From Lewinellaceae bacterium (GTDB lineage Bacteria > Bacteroidota > Bacteroidia > Chitinophagales > Saprospiraceae), in assembly GCA_016716135.1 (NCBI GenBank), contig JADJWX010000001.1, positions 62,001 to 126,000 of the forward strand: DNA of 64,000 nt, written 5' to 3'. Position 1 is the stretch's first letter. Each line of letters opens with the position of its first letter. This document shows, piece by piece, positions 9,380 through 15,569 of the stretch. The position numbers and the translations under genes were made by a program. Below the pieces are notes generated by a model. That model was not told where the DNA came from, made no database searches, and saw only the letters and a program-made list of their open reading frames with translations.

Positions 9380-9573
9380 CAGGGCAAACGCCTCAAAATC
9401 GCCCCGGATGGGGCGGCATCTCGGTAGTATTGGCCCAATGATTGGCAGTTTCCGGCCCGGCGGGCCGGTATTACACGATTTTTATATGCCCAATTGTGGC
9501 CCGCTGGGCCACGGTAAACATGACTGGTCACAATTGCTACCGAGATGCCGGCCCGCTGGGTCGTTTTTTTGTG
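9380..9573 (-). mobile_element. Family A MITE-like element, copy 1 (truncated)
   Basis: This copy lies in reverse orientation relative to copies at 12395 and 41491. It keeps one terminal repeat (CAGGGCAAACGCCTCAAAAT at 9380-9399), the palindromes GCCCCGGATGGGGC, CCGGCCCGGCGGGCCGG and GTGGCCCGCTGGGCCAC, and the inner inverted repeat GGCATCTCGGTAG ... CTACCGAGATGCC. The second terminus is missing: similarity stops near 9573, a few bases before the stop codon of the leftward gene ending at 9578. No transposase is encoded. Confidence 0.75.
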
Positions 9574-9577
9574 AGCC

Positions 9578-10690
9578 TCATATTTTCAAAAATTTGCGCG
9601 TCGCCAAGCGGCCATTTTTTCCAAAAATTTGCACCCAGTATACCCCCGGCGCCCACTGTCCGACCGGCAAATCAACCCGCCGGTCGCCAGCCAATTCCCG
9701 CGCTGCGACAAGTTTTCCAAAAACATCAAAAATCCGAAGGCCGGTCAGTGGCGTTTCCGGCAATTCGATATGCAGCACATCCTGCGCAGGCAACGGGTAA
9801 AGTTTGACGGCAAGTGGCGCAGGCACGGCCGGCACAGCCGACAACTCCTGAAAGAGCACCACCTCATCCACCAAAATATTGAAGGGGATAACCTGCTCTT
9901 TGGCATCGATCATCACCGGATTGACAACGTCAATTTTGAAGTCCGTCCAAAAAGTGTCGGGCCGCACGATAATATCCTCAATGATAAACTGCACCACACC
10001 CAACGGGCGGGAATACGCAAGGGCAGGCTGGCCTTTTCCGGCAGCCCCGTACTCCACCATGCCCGGCGGTACGGCGCGTGCATCGGCAAACCCGGTAGCG
10101 CCGGCGGCAAACAAAAGATCGGTTACGGTATCCGGGAAAAACACCACCGTCAGGCTGTCTTTTACCAGCATTTCATCAAACTCAAGGGTAAACGCCACTC
10201 CCAGCGGCGATTCATCGGCCGGCAGCCCGGGCGGGTGCACGTAGGAAATATGAAGCCGCAGCGTATCCTGCACCGTTGCGGTATCAGGCTCAAACGTGAA
10301 TACCAGGCGGGGCAGGGCCGACAGGAATGCCGTATCCGGCGGGCTCCAGGGCATGGGCGGCGGCTGACTGTCCATGTGGGTACTGTCGTAGTTCGCTTGC
10401 AGGGCTTCCACATCTTCGGGACTTACCAAGCCGTCGCCGTCGCAGTCGGAAAAGCCGTAGTTGATCATCGTGCCGGGCAGGCTTCCAGCCCAGGGCTCAA
10501 AGGGTTTGAGCATCCAGTCGAAACCCTGAAAAGGCGGCTCTCGGGGCGGGCCTTCCTGGCCGAAACTGAGGCCGATGGCCAGCACGTCGAGGTGATCCAC
10601 GCGGCCGTCGTTGTTGGCATCGCCGGGGCGCAGGAGTTGAGCCTGGAGGCCAAGTGGAAAAAAGAGCAGCAGATAAAGGCTTGTTTTCAT
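9578..10690 (-). CDS. Secreted T9SS protein with dockerin-like and cohesin-like segments
   Basis: A 370-residue protein. The start is the second of two near ATGs (MKTSLYLLLFFPLGLQAQ), giving a typical signal peptide. Right after it come two EF-hand-like calcium loops (GDANNDGRVDHLDVLAIG and DCDGDGLVSPEDVEAL), the arrangement of a dockerin, with an insert between them. A beta-rich part follows (DTATVQDTLRLHISYV ... PLGVAFTLEFDEMLVKDSL), which resembles a cohesin fold. The end is a T9SS type A sorting domain (KLYPLPAQDVLHIELPE ... GVYWVQIFGKNGRLATRKF). It is predicted to be exported and surface-anchored or released. The dockerin reading is strong for the EF loops; the cohesin reading is a motif-level inference. 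Confidence 0.8.
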   Translation of the reverse strand: MKTSLYLLLFFPLGLQAQLLRPGDANNDGRVDHLDVLAIGLSFGQEGPPREPPFQGFDWMLKPFEPWAGSLPGTMINYGFSDCDGDGLVSPEDVEALQANYDSTHMDSQPPPMPWSPPDTAFLSALPRLVFTFEPDTATVQDTLRLHISYVHPPGLPADESPLGVAFTLEFDEMLVKDSLTVVFFPDTVTDLLFAAGATGFADARAVPPGMVEYGAAGKGQPALAYSRPLGVVQFIIEDIIVRPDTFWTDFKIDVVNPVMIDAKEQVIPFNILVDEVVLFQELSAVPAVPAPLAVKLYPLPAQDVLHIELPETPLTGLRIFDVFGKLVAARELAGDRRVDLPVGQWAPGVYWVQIFGKNGRLATRKFLKI

Positions 10691-10742
10691 AAGCATTGGG
10701 TTGAATTTGTTCCGAAAGTTAGCATTTTAGCGGCAATACTGC

Positions 10743-12185
10743 ATGCAACAAAGCAAGCTCCTCGATGTGTTGCGCCACTTTTCCGGCCGCCAACTGACCC
10801 GGTTTCGGGACTTTCTGGATTCGCCGTATTTCAACAATTCGGCTGAATTATTGCAGTTTTTCGACTTTCTGGCCAAACATGCCCCCGACTTCCGGAACCC
10901 CGTCCTGGAGAAAGCCACCGTGCTCCGAACCTTTAAATCGGCAAAATTGCTGAATGCCAAACGGCTGGCCTACCTCATGAACCAACTACAGCAACTGGCC
11001 GAAGCTTTCCTCGCTACCGAGCACTTCCGGGCCGACGACCTGGAGGAAGCAATGGCTTTGTTGCAGGTGTTCGACCCTGATGCCCTGCCCCGGCACTACA
11101 AATTTGCGTTGGAAAAAGCCGTGCAGGCTTTGGAAAAAAAACCGCTGCGCAATGCCGCGTACTTCCTCAGCACCTTCCGGCTGAAGGCCATCCGATACGA
11201 TCATGCCGATCTGCAACAACATCAATTTTACCAAACCCTGCAGGAGGCCTCCGATGCACTCGACGATTTTTACCTGGTGGAAAAACTGCGCTACGGCTGG
11301 GCAATGGCCGCCAGCGAGTATGTGCTCAATGTGCGGTACCAATGGAATCTGGGCGACCGCGTGCTGGACTACCTGCTGCAAAACGAACTGCCGCTCAACC
11401 CTACCGCCCAAATCTACCTGGCCGGCATCCGGCTGGTGCGGGAGCCGGAAAACACAGCCCATTTTTTTCACTTGAAAAACCTGCTGGAACAGCATGAAAA
11501 CCGCTTCAGCGAGCCGGAGCAAAAACAACTGTACACCGGACTGCTGAACTACTGCACCCGCCGGATCAACCGGGAAAACGATCTGGAATTTTCCACGGAA
11601 TACCTCGAAATCAACAAAAAACTATTGGCTAGCGGTCTGTTGTTTGAAAACGGCGAACTCTCCCCCTGGCGGTTTATAAACCTCGTCAATACCGGCCTCC
11701 GCAACGGGCAAACGACCTGGGTCAGCGATTTTATCCGCCAATACCGTAAACATCTGCCGGAAGTATACGCCGATGACGTTACCCGGATCGTACGCGGACA
11801 ATATCACTACCATCTCGGCGAATACGGCCAGGCACAGGTTTTGCTCAACCAGGTCAATCCGCCCAATGTGCTGCTGGCCGTTACTATCCGCAACCTGCTC
11901 GCCCGCATTTATTACGAAACCGGCGAAACCGAACTCCTGCTTGCCCACCTGGAAGCCTACCGGATTTACCTCCTGCGCCAGGAGCTGCTCAGCCAGCCGA
12001 TGAAACAGCAGGCCCGCCGCTTTGTCGATTTCACCCGCAAACTGGCCAAAATTGACAAACCCGAAGCCGGACAATTGCCCAAACTGAAAAAGGCTATGCC
12101 TGCCACTGCGGAAATTTACCACCGCGACTGGCTGCTGGAACAGATCCAGCGAAAAATGGAGGCCTTCGGTTTGGGAACCACGTAG
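10743..12185 (+). CDS. Unrecognised 480-residue helical protein, paralogue of the 18996 gene
   Basis: A cytosolic-looking protein with no signal peptide or membrane helix, rich in leucine, glutamine and aromatic residues, and apparently all-helical in the manner of TPR-like repeat proteins. It is a diverged paralogue of the protein encoded at 18996-20393. Both start with a short helix followed by PNT/SGRQL..F..F..SPY; the middle shares YLVEKLR.G / FITEKLRTG, then C.RRIN, G.L.ENG.LS.W, and RYYYDTG / RIYYETGE; both end in REW.L.Q.QR-like helices. I do not recognise the family and assign no function. The gene lies divergently from the T9SS gene at 9578-10690, with only 52 bases between starts. 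Confidence 0.8.
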   Translation: MQQSKLLDVLRHFSGRQLTRFRDFLDSPYFNNSAELLQFFDFLAKHAPDFRNPVLEKATVLRTFKSAKLLNAKRLAYLMNQLQQLAEAFLATEHFRADDLEEAMALLQVFDPDALPRHYKFALEKAVQALEKKPLRNAAYFLSTFRLKAIRYDHADLQQHQFYQTLQEASDALDDFYLVEKLRYGWAMAASEYVLNVRYQWNLGDRVLDYLLQNELPLNPTAQIYLAGIRLVREPENTAHFFHLKNLLEQHENRFSEPEQKQLYTGLLNYCTRRINRENDLEFSTEYLEINKKLLASGLLFENGELSPWRFINLVNTGLRNGQTTWVSDFIRQYRKHLPEVYADDVTRIVRGQYHYHLGEYGQAQVLLNQVNPPNVLLAVTIRNLLARIYYETGETELLLAHLEAYRIYLLRQELLSQPMKQQARRFVDFTRKLAKIDKPEAGQLPKLKKAMPATAEIYHRDWLLEQIQRKMEAFGLGTT

Positions 12186-12394
12186 GCTGATTTGTTGCAC
12201 CAAGGAAACGTGGAGGACACACAGCTATACCGTTTCGAAATAAAAAAAATGCCGTGGCCTCCGTGCCTCGAAGGTTTGCCTGGCTACGGGAGTACTCGTC
12301 CTACGCTTTGAAGTCTGTCGATTATACACAGGTTGACGAAAATGAATTGTTGTGGCTTAAGTTCATTTTTTCAGCCGCTTGTCAACCCCGCCCC

Positions 12395-12630
12395 CAGGGC
12401 AAACGCATTAAAATTGTTCAATAATTGCCTATTACCCACAAAAAAACGGCCCAGCGGGCCGGCATCTCGGTAGCAATTGTGACCAGTCCTGTTTCCCGTG
12501 GCCCAGCGGGCCACTATTGGGCAAATAAAAATCGTGTAATACCGGCCCGCCGGGCCGGAAACTGCCAATCATTAGGCCAATACCACCGAGATGCCGCCCC
12601 ATCCGGGGCGATTTTGATGCGTCTGCCCTG
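12395..12630 (+). mobile_element. Family A MITE-like element, copy 2 (complete)
   Basis: A 236-bp element with inverted termini: the left end reads CAGGGCAAACGCATTAAAAT and the complement of the right end reads CAGGGCAGACGCATCAAAAT. Between them lie four G+C palindromes (CGGCCCAGCGGGCCG, GTGGCCCAGCGGGCCAC, CCGGCCCGCCGGGCCGG, GCCCCATCCGGGGC) and an inner inverted repeat GGCATCTCGGTAG / CACCGAGATGCC. The flanks ACCCCGCCCC (12385-12394) and ACCCCTCCCC (12631-12640) match at 9 of 10 bases, consistent with an aged target duplication. No protein is encoded. Termini starting CAGGGC with about 10-bp duplications recall ISAs1-type insertion sequences; that link is from memory. Confidence 0.8.
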
Positions 12631-12671
12631 ACCCCTCCCCCAAATGGGAGGGGGGCTTGCCCTCAAATGTC

Positions 12672-12841
12672 GTCAACTTAAGGTATTTGGGTGGGTGAAC
12701 ACTTTTGACTTTTCAAATTAGACTTTTGACTTTTGACTTAAAAGAAACTTCCAAAAGCCTGAATCATCCTTTTTAAGTCAAAAGTCTAATTTGAAAAGTT
12801 CAATTTGAAAAGTGCACACCCCCTCTAAATGCTTAAGTTGA
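12672..12841. repeat. 170-bp foldback with GACTTTT words and TCAACTTAAG ends
   Basis: An imperfect palindrome: the left end TCAACTTAAG (12673-12682) pairs with CTTAAGTTGA (12832-12841), and inner arms made of GACTTTT / AAAAGTC words and TCAAATTAGAC / GTCTAATTTGA pair over roughly 45 bases. The terminal TCAACTTAAG matches what I remember of IS231-type (IS4 family) inverted repeats, so a MITE origin is possible. It sits in the convergent gap directly after family A copy 2. Confidence 0.6.
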
Positions 12842-12977
12842 TGGCTATAGGAGTTGGGGGTGGGGTTGAGGCACAAAAGGCCAAAAAATTTAAACTCGAC
12901 GGATTTGTGCGTAATGGACAGCCTTCGAAGGCGTAGGACGAGTAAAGCCCCCTCCCTCCGTAGTGCACCACCCGCAC

Positions 12978-15155
12978 TCAGGGCCGGACCACCAAACGCC
13001 CGCTATGCAGCGCCGTGCCGGCAATCACCCGCCACAGGTACACCCCGCCGGCCGGGAAGGCCGATTCCGGTAAATCCAGCGTCTGAAAGCCGGTTTCGCC
13101 TTGCAGGTTTTGGCTCCAAACCAGGCGCCCCCGGGCATCCCACATGTCGAGCTGCACCGGCATGGGTTCGGGCAATTCCAGTGCCAGACGGGCGCTTCCC
13201 GTCGTGGGGTTGGGCAGCGGCTGGCCGATCCGGATTGTTGTTGGCGGCGTTGGGCTGAATTGCAGTTGCAGGTTTCGCGCTTCCGCCGTTCCGGTGAATG
13301 CTTCGGCACGCAAACGCCCGTCAGCCAGTTGCAGGGCGGCGCTCAGGTCCACCGGAGCCAGCGCGCGCAGGCGCAGCGTGCACAGCGTTTTTTCTTGAGA
13401 AACCAAGTGCGGGTCGGTGTCGAACCACAGCACATTGAGCAGACCGGGATGTGGCTGAAAAGTGGTTTGCGCATCCCAGCCGGGCAAACTGCCGGGCAAC
13501 ACCGCCTCCAGCACCAATATTTCCGGATCAAACTGGAGCCCGAACTGGAAGCCCAGCCAGGCGCCCGTTTCCGCGAAGCGGATGGGTACTTCGACCGTTT
13601 CGCCGGCGGCAAGCGTTCGGGTCGCGAGGTCCAGGTATGCCACTGCACGATCGTCGGGCGCCGGGGCAAAATTGGGGATGGCCGAACAGTTCACATCGCC
13701 AATTTTGATCGCCTGAAATTCGAAGTCACCCGCGATGGTGTCGTTCACAGGAACGAGTTGCTTGATTTCCGGGAAAATTCCCTGGAAGGGATTATTTGGA
13801 TTTGGGAAAACAAAATCCGCGTCTAAAAATCGCCAGGAGCTGTTGCTTGGAAACACATCATACACCCCGGTCAGCAGTCTGCGCGACTCCACAATATCAA
13901 AAGTGGTAATACTGCGGCTGTTGTTTACATCGGCAGCAACCAGGGCGTAAGGGTTTGCCAGGGGCTCCAGGCCCAGGATATGTTTGGAAACGGCAACCAG
14001 GTCGAGAATATCAATGCCGTTCAAGGGGTCGTCATTTTTACTGACCGTCAGCTCCAGGTTTGAAATAGTGGTATCGCGTTCGGCAACGTAGCATCCATCC
14101 GAGTACAATTGCCAGAAGTCCGGAATCCATGGCGCCGGATTGCTCAGGGTAACATCCGACACGACGGCCCCCGTGCACCACTGCCGGGCGCACACCCGCG
14201 CGTTGATGTACACCTGGATGTTGCCGCCGCAAAATCCGGCCGGGTCTTCAATGACTACCCAGGTCATGCAGGAATCGGTGTTGCCGGCCAGGTCGCGCAC
14301 CCAGAGTTCCACGGGTTGGCTGCCCAGATGATTGCAATTGAAGGTTGCGCTTTGCTGCGGGTTGCCCTGGCTGTCCAACGGAAACCCGGTACCGTTGCCG
14401 TCAATCCGAATTGCCATTTCCAGCATAATTCCGGGCGTAGTATTATCCTCGGCATATTGCAGGAAATCAGTCGCCCATAAGGTGATCATTCCCGTCGGCA
14501 TAATATTGACGGAAAGGCCGTTGAGGCAAACCACCAGCGGCGGCAGGCAGTCTTTCACCTCAATTTCATAAGTACAGGTATCCACATCGCCCAGGCCGTT
14601 CGAGACCACCCATTTCACCAGGTGGCTGCCGTAGGGTAGTTGAGGTGTTTCGTAGTCCGAAGGGGCGTCGGCCGTATTCCAGCGGATACAGGCGGTGCGG
14701 TTGGCGGGGTCGCCGCTGGTTTCAAGGGCAAAGCGAAAACGTTCACCGCCCGGCACCTGCCGGATGTCGAATGCCGCTGCTGTGCCGCCGCTGTAATTGG
14801 GGTTTCCGGCGTTGCCGAAAAACACCGTTCCCGCAGGCGGGAGGTCGGCACTGTTGACCACCGTTTCGCGATCGCCATCGCCGTTGAGGTCAAGGAAAAG
14901 GAGGTATTGGATGTCGAGGTTTGCGCCCGCGCAGGTATCAGCGGCTGAAAAACAGAGGTCGGTTTGGCCCTCCGGCAAATTAATTGTCAGGTAGTTTGGC
15001 GCGGCAAAGAGTGGGTGGTTCCAGAAAAGGGAGTCGTTAGCCGTGGAATCGCAAAATACCTGTGGCGCTGCCGGGCAGTTTTGCAGTTGCAAGCATTGGC
15101 CGGCCAAGCTGTTCGCAAAGGCCAGGAGCAAGAGTATATTCAGGAGATTACGCAT
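12978..15155 (-). CDS. Secreted T9SS protein with dockerin-like and cohesin-like modules
   Basis: A 725-residue protein with a signal peptide (MRNLLNILLLLAFANSLAGQ). Order of parts: an extracellular beta domain (YLLFLDLNGDGDRETVV), a HYR-like Ig domain (YGSHLVKWVVSNGLGDVDTC), and a segment SVNIMPTGMITLWATDFLQY. Then a dockerin-like pair (NDDPLNGIDILDLVAVSKHI and AADVNNSRSITTFDIVESRR), a cohesin-like domain (ETVEVPIRF ... GFQFGLQFDPEILVLEAVLP), and a T9SS sorting domain (PLPNPTTGSARLALELPE ... GVYLWRVIAG). From its beta domain to the end it is a paralogue of the last ~650 residues of the giant protein at 41981-46357. It is likely to be displayed on the cell surface. The ligand and role are unknown. 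Confidence 0.85.
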   Translation of the reverse strand: MRNLLNILLLLAFANSLAGQCLQLQNCPAAPQVFCDSTANDSLFWNHPLFAAPNYLTINLPEGQTDLCFSAADTCAGANLDIQYLLFLDLNGDGDRETVVNSADLPPAGTVFFGNAGNPNYSGGTAAAFDIRQVPGGERFRFALETSGDPANRTACIRWNTADAPSDYETPQLPYGSHLVKWVVSNGLGDVDTCTYEIEVKDCLPPLVVCLNGLSVNIMPTGMITLWATDFLQYAEDNTTPGIMLEMAIRIDGNGTGFPLDSQGNPQQSATFNCNHLGSQPVELWVRDLAGNTDSCMTWVVIEDPAGFCGGNIQVYINARVCARQWCTGAVVSDVTLSNPAPWIPDFWQLYSDGCYVAERDTTISNLELTVSKNDDPLNGIDILDLVAVSKHILGLEPLANPYALVAADVNNSRSITTFDIVESRRLLTGVYDVFPSNSSWRFLDADFVFPNPNNPFQGIFPEIKQLVPVNDTIAGDFEFQAIKIGDVNCSAIPNFAPAPDDRAVAYLDLATRTLAAGETVEVPIRFAETGAWLGFQFGLQFDPEILVLEAVLPGSLPGWDAQTTFQPHPGLLNVLWFDTDPHLVSQEKTLCTLRLRALAPVDLSAALQLADGRLRAEAFTGTAEARNLQLQFSPTPPTTIRIGQPLPNPTTGSARLALELPEPMPVQLDMWDARGRLVWSQNLQGETGFQTLDLPESAFPAGGVYLWRVIAGTALHSGRLVVRP

Positions 15156-15204
15156 GATTTTTTCTTTTTAAAATTTCGCAGATTGATGAGGCATTCTTTT
15201 TTGT

Positions 15205-15224
15205 CCCAGCCATGAATGGCTGGG
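15205..15224. repeat. Left bounding palindrome of the 32-bp array
   Basis: CCCAGCCATGAATGGCTGGG is a 9-bp stem with a GA centre, 96 bases before the array and 50 bases upstream of the start codon at 15155. It is the exact reverse complement of the 20 bases at 15541-15560 (TC centre) that close the array. Confidence 0.75.
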
Positions 15225-15320
15225 CTAAGAATTTGGCATTTGTGGATCGGCAAAGTTTTGAATCGATTAAAAATGGTTGAGTTCAGTTTTGATGCAATTT
15301 TTTACGGTTGGGGTTCTCTG

Positions 15321-15560
15321 CCCAGCCATTCATGGCGATTCGAGATCCTCTGCCCAGCCATTCATGGCGATTCGAGGTTCTCAGGCCATTCATGGCGATT
15401 CGAGATTCTCTGCCCAGCCATTCATGGCGATTCGAGATTCTCTGCCCAGCCATTCATGGCGATTCGAGATTCTCTGCCCAGCCATTCATGGCGATTCGAG
15501 ATTCTCTGCCCAGCCATTCATGGCGATTCGAGGTTCTCAGCCCAGCCATTCATGGCTGGG
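15321..15560 (+). repeat. Tandem array of a 32-bp unit ending in a palindrome
   Basis: Seven units start at 15321, 15353, 15385 (28 bp, lacking CCCA), 15413, 15445, 15477 and 15509. An eighth, terminal half-unit at 15541 turns into the palindrome CCCAGCCATTCATGGCTGGG. The unit is CCCAGCCATTCATGG followed by CGATTCGAGATTCTCTG; units 2 and 7 instead end GGTTCTCAG and unit 1 has ATCCTCTG. There are no variable spacers, so it is not a CRISPR array. The period is not a multiple of three, so repeat-like open frames through it are artefacts. It fills the gap between two leftward T9SS genes, ending 10 bases past the stop codon at 15570 of the upstream one. Confidence 0.9.
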
Positions 15561-15569
15561 CCAGTCGAA

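Larger units (their letters stand above)
12293..12944. repeat. 14-bp inverted repeat bounding a repeat hub
   Basis: TACTCGTCCTACGC at 12293-12306 and its exact complement GCGTAGGACGAGTA at 12931-12944 enclose the family A copy and the foldback at 12672. The match extends imperfectly inward (TTTGAAG against CTTCGAAG). The same word forms the hairpin at 62969-63001 and a diverged copy lies at 450-471, so it is a dispersed repeat. The convergent gap 12186-12977 holds no gene that I can support. Confidence 0.65.

Noticed and set aside
12371..12631. Short open frames on both strands rich in GPAG-type repeats
   Set aside because: They are translations of the palindromic family A element; similar frames appear in every copy and orientation.
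15321..15560. CRISPR array
   Set aside because: Whole 32-bp units are repeated with no variable spacers and no cas genes are present.
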